This document shows, in pieces, positions 23,401 through 32,605 of a DNA stretch of 64,000 nt. A program made the position numbers and the translations under genes. Source of the DNA: Chromobotia macracanthus (lineage: Eukaryota > Chordata > Actinopteri > Cypriniformes > Botiidae). The DNA lies in NCBI GenBank assembly GCA_036877525.1, contig JAZGTH010000125.1, forward strand, positions 620,001 through 684,000, read 5' to 3'. The notes beneath the pieces are model-generated. The model made no database searches. It was not told the origin of the DNA and worked only from the letters and a program-made list of their open reading frames with translations. The first letter of the stretch is position 1, and every line of letters starts with the position of its first letter.

Positions 23401-25844
23401 AATGTATCCTCAGTATTATCACTAAATCAAATCAATGCATTAATTCAAAATGATTCTAAATACTGGACAATGAACGGCTGTTTTTATATATGTTTTTTTT
23501 ATCTTTGCTTATCCAACATCTACATATTTGACCCCTATCCACTAGTGGCTGCATGATGAGATCCATCGTTTCACAATGAGGACAGTTAAGGGACTCATAT
23601 ACACGTGTCTATGCATTTAGAAAAATTATCACCCTGTATGTGTTGCTGACTATAAGAATGGACCCCATTTTCTGTGGCAAGAACTTTGTGTCATGAATTC
23701 ACATAAACTTCCCATAAACATCTCTATGGAGATGGAGATCAAACTTTGAGTGAACAACAACAAGTAGGGCTTATAATATCATCTGTTATTATTTATGTAA
23801 ATTATGTGTGTACGTATTTATGTCATGTAATGGTGTAGAGATTCACCTTGCTCATCATTGCACTGGCCAACACCAGCAAGCCCACAATGATGGCTACTAA
23901 GTTCTGCAGAAGTCTAAAGCATGTCCTCTTCTTCTCTTTCTCAGCTCCAATCGGGTTCAGCTGGAATGGATCCCATGTGTCCCTGTAATGACATTTATTA
24001 AAAATGTGTAAAAGGGGGATATATGCACAGTAATTTACATGCCATTTTATGTTAGGTTACATGGCAATTTTTTTTTCAAACCTGAGTACAATTTTTTTTT
24101 TGTGACAGACAGAATCCTTTATCGCTAATACGGTCGCTTTCGTTTATGTCTAAACTTCCTGACCGCTGACGAGGCTTACCCGTCCGGCGACATGAGTTTC
24201 TAAACTCCCGTCGGATGCTGCCAGAGCCCTTCCAGTCGAGCATTGTAATATATGATTTCCTTCGCGCCGTTTTATTTACTTTGCCTTTTGGGGGGTTTCT
24301 TCCCGCAGCTGTCCGGTGATTATTCGGCTGTTTAGGGGAGTACTTTGGGTTTGGGCCAAATTCCAAGCTCGGACTCGTGAAATATATTTTAAAAGTTGAG
24401 GTTTTGTCATTTTTTATTTTACTTTTTTAACTTCAGGCATGTTTACTCTGTTGCTGCGTTGAAAAGAAAGCGCACAAGATGAGACTGTTATGGCGCAAAT
24501 ATAATGGCTATAGATTGAGAACACATACACATAGTTAACCAAATCCAAATTTATTTTCATATTGCATAACATTTACAGTAGAACTTCAAATCTAATAAAC
24601 ATATAATAAAATCCTTTTATAAGGTAAATCCTTTTCGTATAATGTTGCCCAAACAACAGTCTTCCTAGTACTGTCCAGGAGGCAGATACATTATGTCAGT
24701 TTCAATCTAGAATAAAGACCTAATTCTTTAATCTAGCCTACACATAGTCCTATGGATTTATTACTCAAATCCCTTAAGGGATTATTAGGCTGCTATAATT
24801 AGGTAAACTGGAACCAGCGACGAACAGATGTGCAGATTATTGCGACTAGATGGTGGGGGACAGGATGCTACGACCTGAGACAGATCACCGGGATTTTGAC
24901 TTCTTTAGTAAACTTACCATTATATACATACCTACCTCCAGCCTAGTTAGTCCCTATACTTTGTTCCCTTATTCACAGCAGATGTTATAGCTGCAAATAG
25001 TAACATTATGCTTCTATCACTCTTTCTGTTGGTAACATTTTTAAGTGCCTGACGTATTGTCAGATATAATTAGACCCAACAGTTTATCAATAAATAATTA
25101 TAAATAAATATAATAAACTCCAAGAAAGTTCCCTTACACCCCTGTCCCATAAGATGTTATCTCTTTATATGCAATCTCCATAAGCTGGAATGGCATATCT
25201 TGCCAAATGATTTTGTAGTTTTATCGGTTCAGTCAACCCTTTATTCATAAACCTACTATAAGGCTAGTATGCCTAATTAGTCTTATTAATATACATCTCA
25301 CGCATATTGTTTGCAATAATACCATGTATTCTTTGTTGAACATGTCTGACATTTGTTATGTTTTTTATTATTATTCTTTTTTACTATATGTAAAGCTGCT
25401 TTGAAGCAATGTAACATTGTAAAAAGGGTTAGGACTATATAAATAAAATTGAATTGAAACTGGAAACATTTAAACATTTAAATAAAGACCTAAACATCCA
25501 GATCTGTACACTATAAAACATTTTTTGCCATCTTATTTTTTTAAATTCATGGTACAAGTCGTTACTTACAATTTTAAATTTTGACTGGTGTAGAGTTGTC
25601 AAGTTGAAATTGCTTAATCAAATTTATTTAATAAGTTAATATGTTGTTAATAAGTTAATAAAAACATATGTTGTCATGACTTATTGATCACATTTTTTTT
25701 GCAGAGTATTGTGCCTCAGGGACACAACTTTCCTTGTTTTATCCACAATTTGAAACTTTTGTTAAACTGTTAAACTGAGTGATTGAGTATGGTTTACCTG
25801 TGTCGTCCTTCTCTCCTGCGTCCTCTCTGCTTTAGTTCCTCCAT
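3197..25844 (-). CDS. chs1: Chitin synthase (vertebrate, chs1-type), 3' end not in view
   Basis: A family-2 membrane glycosyltransferase that polymerises UDP-GlcNAc into chitin at the plasma membrane. Exons, 5' to 3': 25844-25798, 23982-23847, 18532-18347, 17797-16707, 16611-16516, 16433-16269, 16146-15999, 15915-15850, 15522-15288, 14791-14591, 10005-9721, 9177-8998, 8912-8387, 8261-8140, 7938-7592, 3616-3506, 3414-3197. All have AG/GT borders; summed phases agree at every junction and no stop is seen (4,160 nt, about 1,386 codons). Catalytic landmarks are LDGDTDF (about 688), EDRWLCTL (about 792), QRRRW (about 829) and SWGTRE (about 1012), flanked by many membrane spans. The start is the first ATG after an in-frame TGA (25880-25878). 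The last exon encodes '...FLAMLYHR' and ends in phase 2 at a GTACAC donor, so at least one exon is missing, probably beyond base 1. Upstream non-coding exons are possible. Confidence 0.95.
4080..7190 (+). mobile_element. Ty3/Gypsy LTR retroelement with integrase before RT (Gmr1-like), decayed
   Basis: In chs1 intron 15, antisense to the gene. Domains in order: a gag knuckle at 4526-4567 (CWHC...C, with Asn where the metal-binding His is expected); protease with LVDTGC at 4683-4700; the integrase zinc region and core at about 5202-5800, including 'DQGTTF'; the integrase C-terminal part to about 6045; reverse transcriptase with YLDDIIIYSND at 6249-6281; RNase H 'LQTDASDQGLGAV' at 6641-6679. A purine-rich tract (7024-7034) is followed by TGTGG at 7037, which marks a truncated 3' LTR. 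The RT N-terminal part is deleted at about 6050-6120, and several frameshifts and stops are present. This domain order is characteristic of fish Gmr1-type elements. Confidence 0.85.
7195..7340 (+). repeat. Long-TIR foldback family, end fragment
   Basis: 'gtggtgcttgtgaagca..attactct', 'tttctggacaaaactt' and 'tcgtagac' align with the terminal arm of the foldback element at 45785-46690. Only one arm is present, about 250 bp from chs1 exon 15. The following 250 bp up to 7590 show nothing further. Confidence 0.6.
8387..9177 (-). other. chs1: chs1 exons 12-13: C-terminal membrane channel and SWGTRE
   Basis: Exon 12 (9177-8998) and the start of exon 13 (8912-8387) encode the post-catalytic cluster of membrane helices. 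SWGTRE follows at about residues 1012-1017. The rest of exon 13 is a hydrophilic tail with a CNRDCRLCC cysteine group and Asn/Ser-rich sequence. That tail does not look conserved. Confidence 0.9.
9290..9350 (-). repeat. SINE 3'-tail fragment
   Basis: 'agcagacactgttatgcaaagtgacttacaaatga' is the conserved tail found in many fish tRNA-derived SINEs. A related tail occurs at 58925-58960. No promoter boxes are retained. Confidence 0.5.
11378..11425. repeat. (TA)n microsatellite
   Basis: About 24 uninterrupted TA units. It directly abuts the left end of Tc1 copy 2, so it may have supplied the TA target site or grown from it. Confidence 0.95.
11427..13029 (+). mobile_element. Tc1/mariner DNA transposon copy 2 (disabled)
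   Basis: Same family as the copy at 1131-2721, in opposite orientation. Terminal repeats read 'AACCCCAAATCAGAAAAAG' (left) and its complement at about 13005-13025, with inner 'aaaaagttggaacag' motifs at about 11627 and 12815. It sits inside the Rex1-like LINE within chs1 intron 10. Confidence 0.9.
11780..12800 (+). pseudogene. Tc1-type DDE transposase, frameshifted
   Basis: The main open part, 11894-12634, carries 'WSDKS', 'QQDNAKPD' and 'SPDLSPIENVW'. Compared with copy 1, one base is missing near 11855 in the helix-turn-helix region, and one in the T run at about 12630, just after the catalytic Glu. The terminal 40 codons are therefore out of frame. His after 'DNAKP' is Asp here and Glu in 'WSDES' is Lys. 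The lesions differ from those of copy 1, so the two copies decayed independently. Confidence 0.88.
13424..13530. repeat. Minisatellite, about 35-bp unit, three units
   Basis: Units begin 'gagctg' at about 13424, 13460 and 13494. Each reads 'gagctg(gg/at)..ggaccagcag..gtgagggaac'. Related, more diverged words extend left to about 13390 and right to about 13560. The repeat lies in chs1 intron 10. Confidence 0.75.
13890..14370 (-). repeat. Possible LTR in reverse orientation
   Basis: Read on the minus strand, this opens near 'TGTCGTGATTGCATCTG', is rich in pyrimidines and has a TATA-like 'TGTATTTATACACC' about 170 bp in. This fits a fish LTR promoter layout. No partner LTR or coding region was found, so it may be a solo LTR. 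The remainder of intron 10, to 14590, is A/T-rich without recognisable content. Confidence 0.35.
15850..16611 (-). other. chs1: chs1 exons 5-8: start of the cytosolic GT2 domain
   Basis: Four short exons (16611-16516, 16433-16269, 16146-15999, 15915-15850). They read through 'YLCATMWHETYDEM', which opens the GT2 fold, then 'HIYVDDAF', 'TPYGGRL', 'HLKDKQLIRNKKRWSQ' and 'IMYLYYLLGWK'. These are the nucleotide-sugar-binding strands that precede the DGD motif in this family. All introns here are short (82-122 bp for the first three). Confidence 0.9.
16707..17797 (-). other. chs1: chs1 exon 4: N-terminal multi-span membrane domain
   Basis: The largest exon, about 364 residues (roughly 124-487). 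It encodes a series of hydrophobic spans, starting 'LVAIGTAVLVLIVMPQLD' and including 'YPICSLILVLSGYILLGVDY' and 'YIGIAIFASLLISLNWWENP'. A cysteine-containing extracellular or lumenal-type loop follows before 'WPFSMLALEGVCMWLGLV'. The exon ends in the basic 'KVVRSRNKE', which leads to the cytosolic catalytic part. The WWENP word and the span arrangement fit metazoan chitin synthases. Confidence 0.9.
17843..18038. mobile_element. hAT-like MITE
   Basis: About 196 bp in chs1 intron 3, bounded by inverted ends 'CAGGGATGTCCAA' and 'TGGACACCCCTG'. The subterminal 'ctccagccctaaacaaacac' and 'ggccctccaggacc' words are typical of small hAT derivatives in fish. It has no coding capacity, and I could not confirm an 8-bp target duplication. 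Confidence 0.7.
19338..22999 (+). mobile_element. Ty3/Gypsy LTR retrotransposon, decayed
   Basis: In chs1 intron 2, antisense to the gene. The 5' LTR spans about 19338-19799 (TG...CA), with TATA box 'CCTATATAAACC' near 19473 and 'TTAATAAAT' near 19754. The truncated 3' LTR is about 22889-22999. Between them lie: gag with an intact CCHC knuckle (CLYCGQAGHMKSAC, 20608-20649); a degenerate protease; RT with VYIDDILIYSSS (YIDD at 21456-21467); RNase H 'EVDASNTGVGAV' (about 21905-21940); and a remnant integrase near 22525-22640. Order is the usual gag-PR-RT-RH-INT. Many stops and frameshifts are present, and most of the integrase is deleted. Confidence 0.88.
23000..23840. other. chs1 intron 2 remainder, no recognised feature
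   Basis: A/T-rich intronic sequence between the Gypsy 3' LTR and exon 2. I see no open frame, promoter or repeat of note. Confidence 0.5.
24050..24540 (-). repeat. CpG-rich insert in chs1 intron 1, probable retroelement piece
   Basis: Stands out from its A/T-rich surroundings by its many CpG dinucleotides. On the minus strand it has a basic 96-codon frame (24366-24076) containing 'KTARRKSYITMLDW' and ends in an A10 run at about 24100, like a retroposed poly(A) tail. No family is recognised. It is not a chs1 exon: the exon 1-exon 2 phases already join without it. Confidence 0.4.
24640..25460 (+). repeat. LINE 3'-tail fragment
   Basis: Begins with 'acaacagtcttcctagtactgtccaggaggcagata', like the window start. 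Ends with 'gtaaagctgctttgaagcaatgtaacattgtaaaaag...aataaaattgaattgaa', a tail shared with 37865-37925 and, inverted, with 30580-30660. It is coding-dead and lies in chs1 intron 1. Confidence 0.6.
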
Positions 25845-25860
25845 ATCTGAACCTGCGGGT

Positions 25861-26820
25861 GTTATGCCATCAAGCACTGGTCAGGTTTGCACTGGTTTGC
25901 ACAGACACAGCTAACTTAAATCTAATCTTGAGTGATGGGTGTTTGCGATCATAAAAGAGATTTTACAGCTCTAATAGTACCCTGTTCCTTACCTGGACTA
26001 AAGTTCATTTATGTTTTCAACATGAATGTCAATGTATTTAAAGAACAAGGAAATATTACAAGGAAATATTATAAAGGTCTTTATACAACCTTCATGTATG
26101 CAAAAAAGAAAACCTCAGGACAACGTGTCAAATGACAACAGGGTTAAAATTTAAACTGTTTTGTAATTTTGTGCTTTTCATTTTTTAATTTTTTTTAGTT
26201 TTATTTGTATTCATTTTAATACAAATAAATATAATATATAATATTATATTATAGTTTATTTAACCCGCTTAGCAGCTTTACAGCAGGGCAATAAATTTAC
26301 ACACACTTACACACAGATTGAAAGAGGCTCTGTATTCAAAGAAAGCTCAAAATATGAGTATTAAAACACAAACTGCCTAAAGAATTGAATGAATGTGATC
26401 CTAACAGAACATGATTGCCTTGAGTCACCTGCATACAGTACAAATTTGTTCCCAAAGTCAGTTCAGACAATTATATCACTAATTCATGCAAAATATATAC
26501 TGTTTATTACACAGTAATAATACCTGGAACAGATAAAGATGTTCAGCTGATAAGAAGCACCTGTATATTTACATTTCCCAGGAAACCATGACCATTGTAT
26601 CAGTTAGTTTTCTTATTATTAGGGGTCAATCCCTGAAGGTGTGAAGACCCCTATCGTATCTGTTAGTGTTACCATGGGAGTCTATGGCAGCCCAGAAGTT
26701 ATGAAATTTGACACACAGACACTTGACACATTTTTCACCTTACAGTGTAAAATGTTACCATAGCAAATGTGGAGTTTTAACTTCAAATCATCTAGCATCA
26801 CCAACAGTTCAAAATTTCAC
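25861..26820. other. chs1 upstream flank, A/T-rich
   Basis: Upstream of the chs1 start. It should contain the chs1 promoter and any non-coding first exon, but I recognise no TATA box or CpG island. Bases 26620-26800 contain a repeat with 'taggggtcaatccctgaaggtgtgaagacccct', whose core partly recurs at about 47335-47355. Confidence 0.4.
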
Positions 26821-26833
26821 TCATGTTAATTCA

Positions 26834-29800
26834 TAGCAAGATGGCGCTGGTGAGGTTGGCTGCGTCACGACTGCTCCGACCATGCTTTGTTTGTTTTTGT
26901 TTATTTTTAGCTTTTTCCGTAACCCAGACTTTCTCTTTAACTTCGGTTTATTTGCACAATGGTCATTACATATGATAAAAATCAAGCCACTTACAACAGT
27001 TTTTAAACCCGGGCTCAAGCTGGCCGAGCGAGATCCTGAGGAGCAAAAAAGGACACGACCCTAAGTGGAGGCCAAGAGGGAAATGAGTCAGCATCAGGAA
27101 CAGGCTGAGGACACACACACACCTCCTCTGCCTAGCATCCTGTTAGCCAACGTCCTGTCTCTGGAAAACAAACTCGACGACCTCAGGGCCAGGGTAAAGT
27201 TCCAGAGGAATATTCAGGACTGCAACCTCCTCTGCTTCACCGAAACGTGGCTGAACCCAGCGGTACCAGACCATGCCATCCAACCGGCCGAGTTCTTCTC
27301 GATCTACCGGATGGACAGGACAATGGAGTTGGGGAAGTCAAGAGGCGGTGGTGTGTGTTTGATGGTGAACAACAGCTGGTGCGACCGTGCGTGCATTGTT
27401 CCCTTAACACACTCCTGTTCACCCAACCTGGAACTTAAATGTCGCCCTTTCTACCTTCCTCAGGAATTCAGCTTGGTGATAGTCAATGGCGTTTATATTC
27501 CACCTCAGGCGGACACGGAAACTTTAACATCACAACAAACAACACTGGAAGACTGCACTCATCGTAGCGGGGGATTTTAACAGCGCAAACCTCAAATGTG
27601 CTGTTCTGAACTTTCACCAGCACATCACTTGCCCTACCAGGGGCGAAAGGACATTAGACCAATGCTACACTTCATTAAAAGATGGCTACAAGGCACAATC
27701 TCATCCACCGTTTGGTAAATTGGACCACACCGCCATCTTCCTTATGCCTAGATATAAACAAAGGCTAAAACAGGAAGCTCCGGTTCAGAGGGAGGTCGTG
27801 CGCTAGACGGACCAATCGGTGGCTGCTCTGCAAGACACTCTGGACGACGCGGACTGGGACATGTTCAGGCACAGCTCTAATGACGTCAACATGTTTACAG
27901 AAGTGGTCGTGGTATTCATTGGGAAACTTGCAGATGATACAGTTCACAAAACGGTCATCAGAACATTCCCACACCAGAAACCGTGGGTGGATAAAACCAT
28001 CTGCGATGCTCTGAGATCCTGCTCCGCAGCCTATAACGCGGGGCTCTCCACCAGGGACATGTATGAGTATAAGGCTGCGTCCTACAATGTGAGCAGAGTT
28101 GTGAAGGAGGAGAAACAGTGCTATGGAAAGAAAGTAGAGTCACAGTTCCAACATGGTGTCTCTAGATGCCTGTGGCAGGGAGTAAGGAATATAACGGACT
28201 ATAAAACACCATCTAGAATGAGCTAAACACCATTTATGCTCGCTTCGAGGGTGCAGCTCAGAGCGTATCAGTGTTAGCAATGCTACTAGCGCTATAGACT
28301 ACATACGAGTGGAGCATGCTGGAGAAAATGCGTTCATCATCACCGAGTACAATGTGAGAAGGGCATTCAGGAGGGTGAATACCAGGAAGGCTGCAGGACC
28401 AGATGGCATCACAGGTCACATTCTGAGAGCTTGTGCTGACCAACTAGCCCCAGTGTTCACTGAGATCTTCAACCTCTCCCTGGAACAGTCTACAATCCCC
28501 TCGTGCTTCAAACGATCCACCATTGTTCCTGTCCTAAAGAAACCCCACCCCGCCTGCTTTAATGACTATCGCCCAGTAGCCCTGACCTCCATTGTGATGA
28601 AGTGCTTTGAGAGACTGGTCAGAAACTTCATCACTTCTTAACTACCAGACACAATGGACCCACTTCAGTTTGCGTACCATCCAAACAGATCTACAGAGGA
28701 AGCTATTGCACACATCCTACATACAACATTGAATCACCTGGACAACAGAAAAGTGAATTATGTCAAAGTGCTATTTGTGGACTACGGTTCAGCATTTAAC
28801 ACCATAATTCCCTCCACTCTCACAAACAAGTTGGAGGTCCTTGGACTCAGCACATCCTTATGTCAATGGATCTCCAACTTCCTGACAGACAGACCACAAA
28901 CAGTTTGGGTGGGCAAACATGTCTCACCCCCCCTAACCCTCAGCACTGGAGCACCCCAGGAGTGTGTTCTGAGCCCACTGCTGTACTCACTGTACACATA
29001 TGACTGTGTGGTCACTTCAAACTCCACCACCATCCTTAAGTTTGCTGACGACGCTGTCATGGTGGGTCTGATCTCAGACAACGATGAGACGGCCTACCTA
29101 GAGGAGATTAAAATCCTAAAAACATGGTGTCAGACCAACAATCTCCTCCTGAACATCAGCAAGACAAAGGAGTTGATAGTGGACTTCAGCACAAAGCAGG
29201 TGAGGAACTACCATTCCCTTACAATCAATGGGAGTCCAGTGGAGAGATTGAACAGTTTCCGGTACCTAGGTGTTCACATCACGCAGGACCTGTCATGGTC
29301 CTGTCACATCAACAACGTGGTGAAGAAGGCCCAGCAGCGTCTATATCATCTAAGACGCCTAAAAGACTTTAGACTGCCACCTCAATTGCTTAGGACCTTT
29401 TACACCTGCACCATTGAGAGCATCCTGACAGGAAGCATCACAACCTGGTTTGGAAACTGCACCAAGCAGGACAGGCGAACTCTTCAGAGGGTGGTGCGAT
29501 CAGCCGAATGTACCATCCGTATGGAACTCCCTGACCTGGAGACTATCAACAGCAAGCAGTGCTGGACCAAGGCCAGGAAGATAGTGAAGGACTTCAGTCA
29601 TCCCAACAATGGACTCTTTTCTCTGTTGCGGTCAGGGAAGCGATTTCGCTCCTTGAAAGCGAACACCGAGAGAATGAGGAGGAGCTTCTTCCCACAGGCC
29701 ATCCAGACTCAGCCGGAACACATAGGGCTCCAACTCTTTCTGGTTTCTCATACAACTAATACATGCACACACGCACATCAGCACTTTACACACTTCCATC

Positions 29801-30117
29801 ATAAACTGTAAAAAGGTCACACTTCACACTTGTATTTATTCACACTCGGTACATCTTACACATTCTACATCTTATATTTATATATTACTGTTTTAAAATC
29901 CTGTATATTTTTATATTTTCTCATTCTGGACTTAAATTGTATATTTGTATATTTTTTTATCCTTTTAAATATATATACATGTTGTTAACACAACAGAGTA
30001 ATTACTTAATGATTTAATTATTAAACTACAAAGCGGGACAGTCGTGCAATCCATTTCACTGCATGTTGTACTGTGTATGATTATGTATGTGACAAATAAA
30101 ATTTGAATTTATAACTT
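26834..30117 (+). mobile_element. L2-type LINE, near full length, few disabling lesions
   Basis: Starts 'aagatggcgctggtgagg' and ends 'gtgacaaataaaatttgaattt', the short A/T tail of fish L2 elements. Endonuclease at about 27130-27600 ('ILLANVLSLENKLDDLRARV', 'CFTETWLN', then 'AGDFNSAN' in a shifted frame near 27565). Reverse transcriptase at about 28370-29500, with 'AAGPDGITGHIL', 'PLQFAYHPNRSTEEAI', 'FVDYGSAFNTI' and the catalytic FADDAVMVG at 29041-29067. Breaks: a frameshift at about 27560, and stops at about 27803, 28224 and 28640. It lies between chs1 and COX15, away from exons. Confidence 0.85.
28654..29811 (+). pseudogene. L2 LINE reverse transcriptase, C-terminal two thirds
   Basis: The longest open frame of the element (385 codons). 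It includes the palm with FADD, the thumb and the C-terminal region common to CR1/L2 elements. It is cut off from the N-terminal RT and endonuclease by an in-frame stop at 28639-28641, so it cannot yield the complete polyprotein. Confidence 0.8.
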
Positions 30118-30129
30118 TTGCCTCTCCTA

Positions 30130-30575
30130 ATTTTCTGTAGACCTACTTTTTAAACTCATTCTAGTTTCTCAGATTTGCAAGAAATTTGGTGTGTAGCATC
30201 GATTGAAATTTGGTGTGTAGCATTTTTTTTATATATGAGGCTGTATCCTGGCAATGCTTTGGTGTATTCATACAAAACTTGGTACATCATAATAGGCATG
30301 ACATGAGGGTGCATGCATAGTTTCGTTACCATGCCACCTACTGGTTGAGAGATATAAAAATGAATATTTTTGCTGTTAACATTTGAAAAGTTTTGTCTTA
30401 AATCATAAGTCTAGTGACAGTCTAGTCTAGTAAATCTCTTTAGGTTCCAATGCTTCCAGGTATCCAATGTTCCATGGTTGCAGACTATTTTGAATTTTGT
30501 CCTAAAATGCAATTTTCAACAAAAGCAATTATGTACAATTATGAAACGTGGAATGGTTCCATCACCACAAACTGT
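30130..30575 (+). repeat. Dispersed repeat family X, copy 2
   Basis: Aligns by eye with 720-1080: 'gaggctgtatcctggcaatgctttggtgtatt', 'ggcatgacatgagggtgcatgca' and 'ccaatgttccatggttg'. It sits immediately after the L2 LINE. Confidence 0.6.
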
Positions 30576-30579
30576 TCTA

Positions 30580-31060
30580 TTCAATTCAATTTTTCAATTT
30601 AATTTTATTTATATAGCGCTTTTAACAATGTTACATTGCTTCAAAGCAGCTTTACATAAAAGAATAATAAAAGAATAGAATGAAAAGAATAATAATAAAA
30701 CACAGAATACATGGTATTATTGCAAATAATGTGTGAGATGTATATTAATAAGACTAATTATGCATACTAGTTTATAGTAGATTTATGAATAAAGGGCTGA
30801 CTGAACCGATAAAACTACATAATCATTAGGCAAGATATGCTGTACATGGAGCTGGCATATAAAAAGATAACATCTTATGGAACAGGGATATAGGATTTGC
30901 AACAGAACCATGAAAGAGAATGGAAGACAACTGGAGACAAAGAAATAGCAAAATAAAAGAGTCTTTTAGACTGTAAGAAGCAGTATTAACAATTTACAAA
31001 ACCCTAAGCTAAGTTAGATGTCAGCAGTCTCCCAGTAAGCAAGCCAACAGGGCGACAGTG
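30580..31060 (-). repeat. LINE 3' tail, inverted
   Basis: 'caattcaatttt...atatagcgcttttaacaatgttacattgcttcaaagcagctttac' is the reverse complement of the tail at 25380-25460. The next 400 bp match the inverted body of the same fragment, for example the 'ggcaagatatgctg' region. Confidence 0.6.
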
Positions 31061-31225
31061 GCCATTACCATGCAACGCTTCTATGGGAGTTTATCCGGAT
31101 AATCGTATTTCTAATTATAGAACCAGACTGGCCTCTCCTATAAACTTAAGGGGTAAATGGGAAGTGAGTTTAATAGAGTTTGAGTTTCCTAAAATGTGGT
31201 ATCTTTTAATTGAGGAAGATTTTTA

Positions 31226-32605
31226 TGGTGGAGGCTCCCGTACCCCCTCCTCCGGTCCACCAAAGGGAGCCTTCCCCTGAGTATTAGGTTAATTCGGACT
31301 ACAACTCCCATAGAGACACATTCCTGGGGCTGATCACTCCTGCACCTGTTTCCTGTTTGGTGACTATATAAACTCCATGATAACATGCTCATTGCGAAGT
31401 CTTGTTTTGCCCCGGCTAACACTACTGAGCGTTTTTCATTGTTGTTTGGATTACCTGTTGCTGTTTGGATTGTTTATACCGTGTTTGATTCTCTGCTGCC
31501 TGCCTGACCCTTGCCTGTTCACTGATACCAATTAGCCTAGCCTAGCCTTATCCAGTTTTGTATAAATGATATCTTTCGAGACATGTTAGATAAATGGGTG
31601 ATAGCCTACATAGATTACATTTTGATTTATTCAAATTCCCTGAAGGAACATATTAGTCATGTCCGATCAGTACTCCAACGTTTGATTAAATACCAACTGT
31701 ATGCTAAGCAAGAGAAGTGTGTGTTTCCCCAAACAAGTACTTTGTTTCTAGGCTACTTAATAAGTCAAGAGGGTGTTGCCATGGACACTCAAAAAGTGCA
31801 AGCTGTGTCAGAATGGCCACAACCTAGTTCAGTGAAGCAGTTGCAATGTTTTTAGGGATTTGCTCATTTTTACAGGTGGTTCATATGCACCATAAGTACA
31901 GTAGCAGCACCCTTAACTGCACTCACTAAGAATCAGTTGTCCTGGTTCAGGTCGTCTCCCAAAGCACAAAGGGCCTTCCTTTACTTAACTCGCTTCATAT
32001 CTGCCCCCATCTTGAAACACCCAGATCTCAGTCGACCCTTCATGGTGGAAGTAGATGCCTCAAACATGGGGGTAGGGGCTATCTTGTCTCAATGGCATGG
32101 TTCTCCGGCCAAGATGTTCCCATGCGCTTACTCTAGAAAACTGTCACCCGCTGAACAAAACTATGATGTGGGTAACCGTGAGCTATTAGCTATCAAATTA
32201 GCCCTGGAAGAATGGAGGCATTGGTTAGAGGAGGCTCCTCATCCGTTCATTGTTTTAACAGACCACAAAAACCTTGATGGTCCCTGTTCTTTACTAGATT
32301 TAATTTCTCTGTCACCTACTGCCCGGGCTCAAAAAACACTAAAGCAGATGCCTTATCCCGTCAGTCCGAACGAACCAATGAATCCACAGAGCCAGAAACT
32401 ATACTACCTGAGAGGCTCTTGGTAGCTCCGGTGCAATGGGATATCATGACAGAAATCAACCAGTTAAATAGCCAAACCCCTCCGCCTCCGGAGTGTCCTG
32501 AAAGTTTAATGTTCGTCCCAGACTCGCTACGCAAGCCACGCTATGTACATAGACTCTCTCACAGCATCAGCGTTTGTTAACACCAACAATGACAACTGTA
32601 TCCTT
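31226..32605 (+). mobile_element. Ty3/Gypsy LTR retrotransposon, internally deleted copy
   Basis: Same family as 19338-22999. The 5' LTR begins at 31226 with 'tggtggaggctcccgtacc' and has 'ctatataaac' near 31365. At about 31555 the LTR runs directly into RT; gag and protease are gone. RT palm 'WVIAYIDYILIYSNS' (31598-31642) has Tyr in place of the second catalytic Asp. RNase H 'FMVEVDASNMGVGAIL' is near 32040-32090. Sequence continues to the RH-INT junction. Stops are present, for example after 'LQCF' at about 31853. Confidence 0.82.

Larger units (their letters stand above)
18347..25844 (-). other. chs1: chs1 exons 1-3: N-terminal tail and first membrane spans
   Basis: Exon 1 (25844-25798) gives a short, very basic tail ('MEELKQRGRRREG'). 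Exon 2 (23982-23847) opens with 'DTWDPFQLNP', a WDPF motif common near the N-terminus of animal chitin synthases, and ends in a hydrophobic span (LVAIIVGLLVLASAMM). Exon 3 (18532-18347) carries a second span around 'FYTLLLMCVLV' and 'SYVPPNPRTMGI'. The introns are large (1.8 kb and 5.3 kb), and the second holds a 3.7-kb Gypsy element. Confidence 0.88.

Noticed and set aside
24076..24366. 96-codon minus-strand ORF considered as an additional chs1 exon
   Set aside because: Exons 1 and 2 join in phase without it, and it has no similarity to chitin synthase. It is reported as an insert instead.
25845..25880. In-frame codons upstream of the chs1 start (PVLDGITPAGSD)
   Set aside because: They follow an in-frame TGA and lack an ATG. 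They would need an acceptor inside 'CCAG' at about 25878 and an unseen upstream exon, so the ATG at 25844 is simpler.
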